A stretch of 64,000 bases of DNA from Actinorhabdospora filicis (GTDB lineage Bacteria > Actinomycetota > Actinomycetes > Mycobacteriales > Micromonosporaceae): contig NZ_BSTX01000001.1 of assembly GCF_030269765.1 (NCBI RefSeq), forward strand, positions 2,535,571 through 2,599,570. The letters run 5' to 3'. Below, one piece after another: positions 8,076 through 16,362 of this stretch. The position numbers and the translations under genes were made by a program. The notes under the pieces are model-generated. The model worked only from the letters and a program-made list of their open reading frames with translations. It was not told the origin of the DNA and did not search any database. Each line of letters opens with the position of its first letter. Position 1 is the stretch's first letter.

Positions 8076-8169
8076 GTGTCACTCCACTTCGTCTCACGAC
8101 CGGCTGGGCATGCCCGGAGTGGACAATGTGGAGCCCCGGGGCCGCAACGATTGCCCGGAGAGGTCAATG
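8076..8169. promoter_or_regulatory. Conserved promoter/operator, copy B
   Basis: This region repeats copy A in order: AAGTGGAGT, the GAGTGGACAATG block, the exact inverted repeat GCAA-CGA-TTGC at 8144-8154, then GGAGAGGTCAATG. In copy A the final ATG starts the ArsR-like gene. Here it is followed by sequence antisense to the CDGSH gene, so the regulator half is gone while the operator half is retained. Confidence 0.6.
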
Positions 8170-8179
8170 GCCGGAGGCC

Positions 8180-8845
8180 TCACAACCCGTCGCGGAACCC
8201 GATCGCCGCGTGCGAGCCGTCGCAGAACGGCTTGTTCGCCGAAGCACCGCACCGGCACAGCGTCACCCGGTTGCGGACCTCGTACTCCCCGCCGTCGGCC
8301 GCCTCGACCGTCACCCCGCCCCGCACCCAGTACGGCCCGCTCACATCCTGCGCGGGATCCTCCACCACGCCGATCGACTTCTCCAGCCGCGGCTCGTAGG
8401 GCTCGCGCTCGGCGAGGTTCCACGCCACCAGGCGGCCCGAGGGGCAGTTCCCGGCCTCGCGGACCACGTCATCGCCGTGCCCGGGACGCTCCACCAGGTT
8501 CCACACCTGCCCGTCGGCGTCGCAGAAGCGCGCGAACGCGCACAGCGGCTCGGCGTCGGTGAGGGTGACCTCCGGCCCGTCCTGCTCACCGGCCTGCGAC
8601 AGGTACGGCTCGCGGGACGCCGTCTCCGTCCCGTCGAAACCCACCCGCTCGTGCGAGCCGTCGCAGAACGGCTTCGAACCCGACCGCCCGCACCGGCACA
8701 GCTCGTAGACGTCCCCGTGGTCGAAGCCGGGCCCCTCGCGCCACTCCACCGACTGCCCCTGCGCATCCACGCCGATCGTCTGCCGCGACAGCGGGACGCC
8801 GCCCGTGACGCGGTACGGCCCGTCCCCGGTGACCTTGATCCTCAT
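8180..8845 (-). CDS. Double CDGSH iron-sulfur domain protein
   Basis: This 221-residue protein contains two CDGSH [2Fe-2S] motifs, CRCGRSGSKPFCDGSH at about 50-65 and CRCGASANKPFCDGSH at about 197-212. Each has the 3-Cys/1-His ligand set. Between them is a segment with further Cys (PLCAFARFC and EAGNCPSG) like the companion region found in related bacterial proteins. CDGSH proteins hold redox-active, labile clusters and take part in iron or redox handling in the cytosol. The start MRIKVTGDGPY at 8845 matches family N termini; the in-frame ATG at 8866 is less likely. The gene converges on the relic of operator copy B and diverges from the hemerythrin gene. Confidence 0.88.
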   Translation of the reverse strand: MRIKVTGDGPYRVTGGVPLSRQTIGVDAQGQSVEWREGPGFDHGDVYELCRCGRSGSKPFCDGSHERVGFDGTETASREPYLSQAGEQDGPEVTLTDAEPLCAFARFCDADGQVWNLVERPGHGDDVVREAGNCPSGRLVAWNLAEREPYEPRLEKSIGVVEDPAQDVSGPYWVRGGVTVEAADGGEYEVRNRVTLCRCGASANKPFCDGSHAAIGFRDGL

Positions 8846-8916
8846 CGCCCGACCATAACCACCCATTTGCGCGGCACGTGGGGTTTCAGGCGCACCGGAC
8901 CCGGGTACCCGTCGGC

Positions 8917-9324
8917 ATGGACGTAGTCACCGCCATCACCCGCGACCACCGCCTCATCGAATCCCTCATCGACGACCTCGCCGAGGGCGGCCGGCCCTGG
9001 CTGCTCACCGAACTCAAGGCGCGCATCGCCGCCCACGCCGCCGGTGAGGACCACGTGTACGGAACCGCATACCACGGCGCACACGAACGCGACGAGACCG
9101 TCGAGACGATCGCCGCCGCCGAACGCGCCGAGGGCACCGAGCGCTACGCCGAGGCCCTCGCCGAATGCGCCGCCACCCTCCGCGAGCATGTCGACGAAGA
9201 GGAGCGCGACGTGCTCCCCCGCCTCGCCAAGGCCGTCCCCGAGGAACGCCTGGAGGACCTCGGCCGCGCCTTCGAGGACGGCCGCGCGGCGGAACTGCGC
9301 AGGTCGGGCGTGGAGCCCGGCTGA
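8917..9324 (+). CDS. Hemerythrin HHE cation-binding domain protein
   Basis: This 135-residue all-helical protein has the His/Glu pattern of a single HHE domain: TRDHRLIE in helix 1, AHAAGEDHVYG in helix 2, GAHERDE in helix 3 and REHVDEEERDVLP in helix 4. These residues would build a di-iron site. Actinobacterial members are cytosolic and are linked to oxidative stress or oxygen/NO sensing. It diverges from the CDGSH iron-sulfur gene, so the two could share a redox- or iron-related role. No strong ribosome binding site precedes the ATG at 8917; a leaderless start is possible. Confidence 0.88.
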   Translation: MDVVTAITRDHRLIESLIDDLAEGGRPWLLTELKARIAAHAAGEDHVYGTAYHGAHERDETVETIAAAERAEGTERYAEALAECAATLREHVDEEERDVLPRLAKAVPEERLEDLGRAFEDGRAAELRRSGVEPG

Positions 9325-9372
9325 GATCGCCGTCCCGTGCCCGCCTCCTCGCACCCGGTAGGCTCGCGTCTT

Positions 9373-11448
9373 ATGAGCGAGCTCCAGGCCCCGCGCGCGG
9401 CGAAGCGCCCGTCCCCACGCACGCACCACGGCGACACCGTCGACGACCCGTACGCCTGGCTGCGCGACGGCGACGACCCCGAGGTCCTGGCCTTCCTCAA
9501 GGCGAACAACGCCTACACCGAGCAGCGCACCGGGCACCTCGGCGAACTCCGCGACACCATCTTCGGCGAGATCAAGTCCCGCACCAAGGAGACCGACCTG
9601 ACGGTCCCCTCCCGCAAGGGCGAGTGGTGGTACTACACCCGCACCGAGGAGGGCAAGCAGTACGGCATCCACTGCCGCCTCGCCGCCGACGGCGACACCC
9701 CGCCCGACCTGGGCGAGGGCGGCCCGCTGCCCGGCGAGCAGGTGCTGCTGGACGAGAACGAGCTCGCCGAGGGACACGAGTTCTTCTCACTCGGCGCGTT
9801 CACCACCACCCCCGACGGGCACCTGCTGGCCTACTCCATCGACCTCACCGGCGCCGAGCGCTTCACCCTGCGCGTGAAGGACCTGCGCACCGGCGAGCAC
9901 CTCGCCGACGAGATCCCCGACGTGTTCTACGGCGCCGCCTGGGCCGGGTCCTCGCTCTTCTACACCATCGTGGACGAGTCGTGGCGCCCCCACCAGGTGT
10001 TCCGCCACGAACTCGGCGGCGCCGAGGACACCCTGGTCTACCAGGAGGACGACGAGCGCTTCTGGGTCGGCGTCGACCTGTCCCGCAGCGAGAAGTACCT
10101 GTTCATCGAGGCGCACAGCAAGATCACCAGCGAGATCCGCTACCTGGCCGCCGAGGACCCCACCGGCGAGTTCGCGATCCTGGGCGCCGGCCGCCGCCAC
10201 GGCATCGAGGTCAGCGTCGACCACCAGGGCGACCGCTTCCTCCTGCTGCACAATGACGGCGCGGAGAACTTCACCCTCGGCTGGACGCCGGTCACCGACA
10301 CGAACCAGTTCCACACCATCCTGGAGCACCGGGCCGACACCCGCATCCTGGACGCCGAGGCCTTCGCCTCGCACGTCGTGGTGTCCTACCGCCGCGACGG
10401 GCTGACCGGCCTGGCCGTCCTCGACTTCGACGGCACCACCTACGGCGAGCCCGTCGAACTGGCCTTCCACGAGCCGATCTACACCGTCTACACCGGCAGC
10501 AACCCCTCCTACGAGACCCGGCAGGTGCGGCTGACCTACGCGTCGCTGACCACCCCGGACTCGGTGTACGACTACGACCTCGCCTCCCGCGAACTGCTGC
10601 TGCGCAAGCGCAAGCAGGTCCTCGGCGGCTTCGCCCCCGCCGACTACGAGCAGCGCCGCGAGTGGGCCGTGGCCGAGGACGGCACCCGCGTGCCGATCTC
10701 GCTCATGTACCGCAAGGGCCTCGAACCCGACGGGACCGCGCCCTGCCTGATCTACGGGTACGGGTCCTACGAGACGTCCATCGACCCCTACTTCGCCGTC
10801 CCGCGCCTGTCGCTGGTCGACCGGGGCATGGTCTTCGCCATCGCCCACATCCGCGGCGGCGGCGAGATGGGCCGCCACTGGTACGACGACGGCAAGATGC
10901 TGCACAAGCGGAACACGTTCACCGACTTCGTGGCCTGCGCCGAGCACCTCGTCAAAGCCGGCTGGTCGGCCCCCGACAAGCTCGTCGCGCGCGGCGGCAG
11001 CGCCGGCGGCCTGCTCATGGGCGCGGTCGCCAACCTCGCCCCGCACCGCTTCGCGGGCGTGGTCGCCGACGTGCCCTTCGTGGACGCGCTCAACACCATC
11101 CTCGACCCCTCCCTGCCCCTCACCGTCATCGAATGGGAGGAGTGGGGCAACCCCCTCGAAAACGCCGACGTGTACCAGTACATGAAGTCGTACTCGCCGT
11201 ACGAGAACGTCACGGCCGTCGACTACCCGGCGATCCTGGCCGTCACCAGCCTCCACGACACGCGCGTCCTGTTCCACGAGCCCGCCAAGTGGATCGCGCG
11301 CCTGCGCGAAGTCGCCACCGGCGGCCCGTTCCTGCTCAAGACCGAAATGGAAGCCGGGCACGGCGGCCGCAGCGGCCGCTACGACTCCTGGAAAGAACAG
11401 GCCTTCGCGCTCGCCTGGATCCTCGACACCGCCGGAGCCACCGGCTGA
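9373..11448 (+). CDS. ptrB: Oligopeptidase B (S9A prolyl oligopeptidase family)
   Basis: This 691-residue serine peptidase has an N-terminal seven-bladed beta-propeller (about residues 70-410) and a C-terminal alpha/beta-hydrolase domain. The nucleophile Ser lies in RGGSAGGLLMG near residue 543, the Asp in SLHDTRV near 630, and the His in EAGHGGRSG near 661. YGYGSYE and HIRGGGEMG are also standard family motifs. Oligopeptidase B cleaves short peptides after Arg or Lys in the cytosol; there is no signal peptide here. The length matches the family. It follows the hemerythrin gene by 48 bases and is closed by a strong terminator. Confidence 0.93.
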   Translation: MSELQAPRAAKRPSPRTHHGDTVDDPYAWLRDGDDPEVLAFLKANNAYTEQRTGHLGELRDTIFGEIKSRTKETDLTVPSRKGEWWYYTRTEEGKQYGIHCRLAADGDTPPDLGEGGPLPGEQVLLDENELAEGHEFFSLGAFTTTPDGHLLAYSIDLTGAERFTLRVKDLRTGEHLADEIPDVFYGAAWAGSSLFYTIVDESWRPHQVFRHELGGAEDTLVYQEDDERFWVGVDLSRSEKYLFIEAHSKITSEIRYLAAEDPTGEFAILGAGRRHGIEVSVDHQGDRFLLLHNDGAENFTLGWTPVTDTNQFHTILEHRADTRILDAEAFASHVVVSYRRDGLTGLAVLDFDGTTYGEPVELAFHEPIYTVYTGSNPSYETRQVRLTYASLTTPDSVYDYDLASRELLLRKRKQVLGGFAPADYEQRREWAVAEDGTRVPISLMYRKGLEPDGTAPCLIYGYGSYETSIDPYFAVPRLSLVDRGMVFAIAHIRGGGEMGRHWYDDGKMLHKRNTFTDFVACAEHLVKAGWSAPDKLVARGGSAGGLLMGAVANLAPHRFAGVVADVPFVDALNTILDPSLPLTVIEWEEWGNPLENADVYQYMKSYSPYENVTAVDYPAILAVTSLHDTRVLFHEPAKWIARLREVATGGPFLLKTEMEAGHGGRSGRYDSWKEQAFALAWILDTAGATG

Positions 11449-11466
11449 GACCCACCCGCACGACAT

Positions 11467-11495
11467 GAGGGCCCGGCTCAGGCCGGGCCCTCTTT
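11467..11495 (+). terminator. Rho-independent terminator after ptrB
   Basis: GAGGGCCCGGC pairs with GCCGGGCCCTC (11 base pairs) around a 4-base loop, followed by TTT. It starts about 19 bases after the ptrB stop. Confidence 0.85.
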
Positions 11496-11567
11496 CCATG
11501 GCAGGTGACGCCGAAGGTGCGCGGGACGGGCCCCTCACGAGGCCGAAGCGGCGGGCGACGCGTAAAG

Positions 11568-12209
11568 CTACGCCCGCGTCCACGTGGTGAACGTGAAATA
11601 CGGCAGGTCCCCGGTGAAGCCCAGGTAGACCACCCTCGCCAGCCGCCCGCCGTCGGTGGTGACCAGGCAGTGCACCGAGCGCACGTGCGGCTCGGCGGTC
11701 GACAGGGACCACTCGGAACGCGTGTCCTTCGCCGCGATCGCCGCGCACGCCGCCGCGGTCTCGGCGTTCTTCTCACCCGCCTCGCCCGCCTTCAGGCCCG
11801 CCGCCGGGCGCGCGTGGACGTCCCCCGGGCAGCCGGTGACGACGTAATCGGCGGCATCGGGCAGCACCGACGGGTCGCCCACCACGCCCGAGTCGTACTC
11901 GGCCTGGAAGACCTTGTCGAAGTCCAGCCACAGCGTCGGGCACTCCGCGCTCACCAGCATCCCCACGCCCTCCTGGGTCAGCTCCTCCGCCCACGCCACC
12001 GGCGGGGCGGGAGTGGGCTCCGGGGACGGCGTCGAGGCGACCGTGTCGGCGCCCGCGCCCGCCTGCTCCTTCAGCAGGTTGTTCGCCACCGGGACCGCGG
12101 CCACGATCAGACTCGCCGCCGCGATCCACAACCCGAGCACGGTGTAGCGGCGGACCTTGCGGTTGTGGTGGGGGTCCTGATCGGGCGCGAAGGGCGGGTG
12201 GGCACTCAT
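11568..12209 (-). CDS. Membrane-anchored extracellular hypothetical protein
   Basis: This protein has 213 residues. A short basic cytoplasmic head (HHNRKVRRY) precedes one hydrophobic helix at about residues 24-45. A Ser/Thr/Pro linker (STPSPEPTPAPP) leads to an extracellular domain of about 145 residues with four Cys (SAEC, VTGC, AAAC and VHC), probably two disulfides. This is the usual layout of small actinomycete cell-envelope proteins. I do not recognise the domain. The ATG at 12209 directly precedes the conserved-looking head; the frame extends upstream without similarity. It faces away from the double GNAT gene, leaving a divergent promoter region of 235 bases in which nothing specific was identified. 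Confidence 0.7.
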   Translation of the reverse strand: MSAHPPFAPDQDPHHNRKVRRYTVLGLWIAAASLIVAAVPVANNLLKEQAGAGADTVASTPSPEPTPAPPVAWAEELTQEGVGMLVSAECPTLWLDFDKVFQAEYDSGVVGDPSVLPDAADYVVTGCPGDVHARPAAGLKAGEAGEKNAETAAACAAIAAKDTRSEWSLSTAEPHVRSVHCLVTTDGGRLARVVYLGFTGDLPYFTFTTWTRA

Positions 12210-12444
12210 TTCGAAAGGGTAGGGCGGAGGCCACGCTCCGGCACGGCGTGACCAGCGGTTCTGTCCTTGATCCGACACGACACGCCGTCGTCGCCAGTGG
12301 ACTGTCCGCCACTCCGCGTCTACCCCCCGTCCGACCCAGTGACCATCCGCTGAATCGTCGGCCGCGGTCACCGGAACCTTTAACATGTTGTAAAACCCCC
12401 GCATGAGGGTCGCGTTCCGGCCGCGAATCGGGTAAGCAGGGTCA

Positions 12445-13455
12445 ATGCAGGTACGCGATTTCGATCCGTCCACCGCTGACTCGACCGCCTTCGGCGACTG
12501 GCTCACCGTCCTGAACGAGATGACGGCCGAGGACATGCCGGACGAGCCCCGCTGGTGCGACGACCGGATCGCCGACTACCTGTCGGTCACCATGCCCGGC
12601 GAATCGCGCATCGCCTGGACGGCCTACGACGACGAGATCGGCGTCGCCGGGCACGCCAACCTGCTGCTGTTCGGCGGCGACTTCGCCCACACCGGCGTCT
12701 TCGAGATCTTCGTCCGCCCCGCCGCCCGCGGCCGCGGCACCGGACGCGCACTGCTCACCGAGCTGGCCAAGCACGCCGCCGCCGACGGGCGCGAGACCAT
12801 CAGCACCGAGGTCATCGCCACGACCCCCGCCGTCGGGTTCTACGAGCGCCTCGGCTTCGCCCGGGCGGTGGTCGAGCAGCGCTCGCTGCTGGCGCTGTCC
12901 AGTGTGGACTGGTCCCGGATCGCGCAGCAGGCCAAGCAGGTCTCGGCGCCCTACCGCCTCGAATACCACCGCGGCGGGCTGCCCGAGGAGCTGCACGAGC
13001 GCTACGCCACCACCAAGGCGAACCTGCGCACCGCCGGGCCGCAGCAGGCCGGGGAGTGGCGGGGCAGCTCCGACGCCGTCCGCCTGCGCGACAGCCTCGC
13101 CACGCTCAAGGGCCGCGGCATGCGCACCCACATGGTCGTCGCCGTCCACGAGAAGACCGAGCAGGTCGCCGGGCTCACCGAGCTGGTCGTGGCCGCGCAG
13201 CGGCCCACGCGTGGCGACCAGTACGACACCGTCGTCGCCCCCGCCCACCGCAGCTACGGGCTGGCGCTGGCGATGAAGGCGCGGATGCTGACCGAGCTGC
13301 GCTCGGCCGAGCCGCAGCTGCGCGACGTCCAGACCTGGACCGCGCTGGAGAACTCGCCCCTCGAACACGTCAACGCGCAGCTCGGCTTCGACCCCGACGT
13401 GCAATGGTTCGAGTACGAGGCGGCCGTTCCGGCGCTGCTGGACGGGCTGCGCTGA
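12445..13455 (+). CDS. Tandem GNAT acetyltransferase
   Basis: This 336-residue protein has two GNAT folds. The N-terminal one (about 1-165) has a clear acetyl-CoA site, RPAARGRGTGRALL, and the VGFYERLGF end strand. The C-terminal one (about 170-336) is more diverged, with VAPAHRSYGLALAMKARML as its P-loop-like helix and LEHVNAQLGF at the end. This double architecture resembles mycothiol synthase and other actinobacterial tandem acetyltransferases. The overall sequence fits the wider family better than MshD itself, so the acceptor substrate is unknown. The start at 12445 lacks a strong ribosome binding site. The gene contains one perfect TCCAGTGTGGAC copy of the dispersed motif at 12898. Confidence 0.85.
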   Translation: MQVRDFDPSTADSTAFGDWLTVLNEMTAEDMPDEPRWCDDRIADYLSVTMPGESRIAWTAYDDEIGVAGHANLLLFGGDFAHTGVFEIFVRPAARGRGTGRALLTELAKHAAADGRETISTEVIATTPAVGFYERLGFARAVVEQRSLLALSSVDWSRIAQQAKQVSAPYRLEYHRGGLPEELHERYATTKANLRTAGPQQAGEWRGSSDAVRLRDSLATLKGRGMRTHMVVAVHEKTEQVAGLTELVVAAQRPTRGDQYDTVVAPAHRSYGLALAMKARMLTELRSAEPQLRDVQTWTALENSPLEHVNAQLGFDPDVQWFEYEAAVPALLDGLR

Positions 13456-13685
13456 AGGTACCGCACGTTTGTCGAGATCACGACACGTCGGCGAAGATCA
13501 CCGCGCGACCGCCCCGGAACCGCTACGGTGCAGGCATCCCGCATAAAGCACCATGATATTCACACAATTAAATAGACCGGACAAATAGGCGACCAAGGGG
13601 GAATAATGGCCGCCGTTTCGCCCATTCCACGAAGCTGCCCGAATCACGGACCGCCGTCGGGGCCTCCCGCGCACCGGGAGGAGCC

Positions 13686-15515
13686 ATGAGCGTCATGTCC
13701 TATGTGGCCGCCGCCGCGACGCGAGGCTTTCGCGGCCTGCTGCCGCCCCGCTCGGAGTTCACCGAGCTGGTTCGCGACCACCCGAAACGCAATCTGACCG
13801 CCGGTGTCACCGTCGCGATCATCGCGCTGCCACTGGCCCTGGGCTACGGCGTGGCGTCCGGACTCGGCGCCGCCGCCGGACTCACCACCGCGATCGTCGC
13901 CGGAGCCGTCGCCGCCTTCTTCGGCGGCTCGAACCTCCAGGTGTCCGGCCCGACCGGGGCCATGACGGCGGTGCTGGCGCCGATGGTCGCCGCCTACGGC
14001 ATCGGCGGCGTGTTCACCGCCGCCATGCTGGCCGGGCTGATGCTCGTCCTGGTCGCCACCACCGGCATCGCCCGGTACGTGCGGCTCATCCCGGCGCCGG
14101 TGGTCGAGGGATTCACCGCCGGGATCGCCGGGATCATCTTCTTCCAGCAGATCCCGATCCTGCTCGGCCAGTCGGCCGATCCGACCCAGAAGGTCACCGT
14201 CGGGGCCTGGCACTCCGCACTGTCCTTCGTGGACACACCACGGTGGACGCCGGTGCTCATCGCCGTCTCGGTCGCCGCGGTCACCCTCATCGGCGCGCAC
14301 CGCTGGCCGAAGATCCCGTTCTCACTGCTGAGCATCATCGCCGCGACCGTCATCGTCGGCGTGTTCGGGCTGAACACCGCCGAGATCGGCGCGCTGCCCG
14401 CGATGCCGCCGACACCATCGGCGTCGTTCCTGGAGTGGTCGGCGATCCCGACGCTCGGCGGGGCCGCCGTCACCATCGCCGTCATCTGCGCGCTGGAGAG
14501 CCTGCTCTCGGCCACCGTGGCCGATCGCATGCGCGGCAAGGGATCCCGCCACGACCCCAACCGCGAACTGTTCGGGCAGGGGCTGGCGAACCTGGTCGCG
14601 CCGTTGTTCGGCGGAATGCCGGCCTCGGCGGCCATCTCCCGGACGGCGGTCAACGTCCGCGCCGGGGCCACCTCGCGCCTGTCGGCGCTCACCCACGCGG
14701 TCGGCCTCGGCGTCCTCGCCATCGCCGCCGCGCCACTGGTGGCGCACATCCCGCTGGCCGCGCTGGCCGGTGTCCTGATCGCCACCGCGATCCGGATGCT
14801 GGAGCTGGGCGTCCTGCGGACCTTCGGCAAGGTCAGCCGCGCCGACGGCGTGGTCATGCTGCTCACCGCCGTACTGACCCTCGTCCACGACCTGCTCGCC
14901 GCCATCGCCATCGGCGTGGCGGTCGCCGGGATCTCGGCCATCCGCCAGATCGCGGCCGCGACCCGCGCCGAACGCGTCGGGCACGAGGGCGACATCGCCA
15001 CCTTCCGCCTGGACGGGCCGCTGTTCTTCGCGGTGACCCACCGGCTCCTGCACACCTTCGACGAGCCCCCGCCATCGGGCGCGGTCGTGTTCAGGTGCGC
15101 CAAGGTGTCCACGATCGACTCCTCGGGGGCCCTGCTCCTGCGGGACGTGATCGAGGCGCTGGAGTCGGCCGGCAAACACGTCCACCTCGCCGGGGTCCGC
15201 GAGGACCACCACCGCGCGCTGACCGCGGTGGGGGTGCTGCCGCGGCTGGCCGAGACCGGGCGGGTGCACCCGCACACCCCGGCGGCGATGGCGGCGGCCC
15301 GGCGGCAGCTGGGACTGGCGGCCTTAGCGCCGGCCTTCCGGCCCGGTACCGCTGTTGTACGCGGCCGGGAGACCGGCGTGACGCGGGACGGCCCCGCGAC
15401 GATGTGCACGGGCGCCGTCCCCACCGGCCGGGGGCGGCGCCTTTCCGCGCCGGGAACGGGCGGGCGCCCGCGAATGGCCGCAGACCCCTTGGCGCGAAAG
15501 GCGTTCGCGAGTTGA
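13686..15515 (+). CDS. SulP-family anion transporter with STAS domain
   Basis: This 609-residue inner-membrane protein begins with a cytoplasmic head and continues with the SulP motif AIIALPLALGYGVASGLGAAAG near residue 40. It has about twelve hydrophobic segments up to residue 425 and a C-terminal STAS domain (about 435-535) with the phospho-site-like VSTIDSSGALLL. SulP proteins carry sulfate, bicarbonate or other anions by proton or sodium symport; the substrate is open. GGGAGGAG places the start at 13686. After the STAS domain the protein carries about 65 basic, low-complexity residues unlike the family. This suggests an extended end from a lost stop codon. An AT-rich stretch around 13550-13610 marks the promoter region. 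Confidence 0.88.
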   Translation: MSVMSYVAAAATRGFRGLLPPRSEFTELVRDHPKRNLTAGVTVAIIALPLALGYGVASGLGAAAGLTTAIVAGAVAAFFGGSNLQVSGPTGAMTAVLAPMVAAYGIGGVFTAAMLAGLMLVLVATTGIARYVRLIPAPVVEGFTAGIAGIIFFQQIPILLGQSADPTQKVTVGAWHSALSFVDTPRWTPVLIAVSVAAVTLIGAHRWPKIPFSLLSIIAATVIVGVFGLNTAEIGALPAMPPTPSASFLEWSAIPTLGGAAVTIAVICALESLLSATVADRMRGKGSRHDPNRELFGQGLANLVAPLFGGMPASAAISRTAVNVRAGATSRLSALTHAVGLGVLAIAAAPLVAHIPLAALAGVLIATAIRMLELGVLRTFGKVSRADGVVMLLTAVLTLVHDLLAAIAIGVAVAGISAIRQIAAATRAERVGHEGDIATFRLDGPLFFAVTHRLLHTFDEPPPSGAVVFRCAKVSTIDSSGALLLRDVIEALESAGKHVHLAGVREDHHRALTAVGVLPRLAETGRVHPHTPAAMAAARRQLGLAALAPAFRPGTAVVRGRETGVTRDGPATMCTGAVPTGRGRRLSAPGTGGRPRMAADPLARKAFAS

Positions 15516-15644
15516 CCGGCCGGGCCGCGGCGGCGCCGAACATCGCCGTCCGGCGATTTCGCCGCGCCTTCGGCCGTCCGGACTTTTCCGCGCCGCGGGA
15601 ATACCGCGATCGTCAAACGGATGAATCTCACTCGGATCGCCTGC

Positions 15645-15744
15645 CCTGAAACGGTTTCAGGTCGGGCACCGGCGGTTGACAAATGCCGACCCACGCGCAT
15701 ATAGCGCGTTATCGAAGGCTCAATTCGCGGTGAAATCGTTTCAC
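15645..15744 (+). promoter_or_regulatory. Consensus promoter flanked by two inverted repeats
   Basis: TTGACA at 15676-15681 and TATAGC at 15700-15705, with an 18-base spacer, form a near-consensus vegetative promoter. It is bracketed by CCTGAAA-CGG-TTTCAGG at 15645-15661 and GTGAAA-TCG-TTTCAC at 15730-15744. The two palindromes share a TGAAA-3-TTTCA core and resemble LacI-family-type operators. No convincing gene starts within 600 bases downstream, so the transcript could be a small RNA or a long leader. Confidence 0.6.
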
Positions 15745-15787
15745 GCCGGCGCATCCGGCCTCGGCCGGGGCGTCCGGGACCGAAGCC

Positions 15788-15826
15788 CCACCCCCGGTAC
15801 CCGCCCCAACCGGGTTCCGGGGGTGG
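15788..15826 (+). other. Strong hairpin downstream of the orphan promoter
   Basis: CCACCCCCGGTACCCG pairs with CGGGTTCCGGGGGTGG (16 base pairs, one mismatch) around a 7-base loop. It would lie about 75-115 bases into a transcript from the promoter at 15676. No T-run follows, so it is as likely to be a structured RNA element or attenuator as a terminator. Confidence 0.5.
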
Positions 15827-15902
15827 CGTGGCGCGCTGGAACCGGCTCGCGCCACAGGTTCGCGTCGCTCCTCACAAGCGACCTCGAACCGCGTCGGCAG
15901 TC

Positions 15903-15943
15903 GGTCCGGATCGGCGTCCCACGGGAGGTCGTCGATCCGGACC
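15903..15943. repeat. Inverted repeat in the non-coding region
   Basis: GGTCCGGATCGGCG and CGTCGATCCGGACC form a 14-base stem with one mismatch around a 13-base loop. It lies in the middle of the gene-free stretch 15516-16362. Its role is unknown. Confidence 0.5.
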
Positions 15944-16116
15944 GCCCGAACCCGGTTTCGGCGACCGTTGGTCAGCGACGGGACGAGGCAGCGCGCCCAC
16001 CAAGCGCACTTCTCGGCACGAGCGGCGGGGATCGCCGGGCGCTAGGGCCGGCCGGGGTTGACACGATGTTCGCCACCAGCCACACCGTGTTTCCCGACGT
16101 CACGTGAATTCTTCCC

Positions 16117-16157
16117 GTGACGGATCCACCGTCACCGAACGGCGACCTCCGTTCGGT
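16117..16157. repeat. Two adjacent perfect inverted repeats
   Basis: GTGACGG-atcca-CCGTCAC (16117-16135) is directly followed by, and overlaps by two bases, ACCGAACGG-cgacct-CCGTTCGGT (16134-16157). The second shares its CCGAACGG core with the direct repeats at 16270-16298. They are probably regulator binding sites upstream of the STAND regulator gene. Confidence 0.5.
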
Positions 16158-16269
16158 GTTCACCCGTTCGTGCTACTTGTGCCTCGCTGTCCAGTCCCGT
16201 CGGTGCCGAATGGGTTCGGAATGGCTAGTTTGTAACTTCGGGCGATTGACCGCCACCGACACGTGACGA

Positions 16270-16298
16270 TCCGAACGGGCTCCGAACGGAGTTCGAAC
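16270..16298 (+). promoter_or_regulatory. Three direct repeats phased at 11 bases
   Basis: TCCGAACGG at 16270 and 16281 and the related TTCGAAC at 16292 start exactly 11 bases apart, one helical turn. This is the geometry of SARP/AfsR-type binding sites. They lie about 65-93 bases before the start of the AfsR-like STAND regulator gene and may mediate its control. Confidence 0.55.
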
Positions 16299-16362
16299 AA
16301 TCCTCTCGAGGACGCGATGGCCGACTCTTTGGAAGGCCGGTCCTCAGGAAGGGGAGCGAGGC

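Noticed and set aside
15645-15744. parS centromere sites
   Set aside because: The dyads have a 3-base centre and TGAAA/TTTCA arms, not the compact TTTCACGTGAAA palindrome of actinobacterial parS. An operator is more likely.
16057-16090. Second TTGACA promoter before the STAND regulator
   Set aside because: TTGACA at about 16058 has no acceptable -10 element at 16-19 bases, so it was not listed.
15676-16107. A 143-residue reading frame starting inside the -35 element
   Set aside because: It would start at the TTG of the TTGACA box, has no ribosome binding site, crosses three dyads and shows no family-like sequence.
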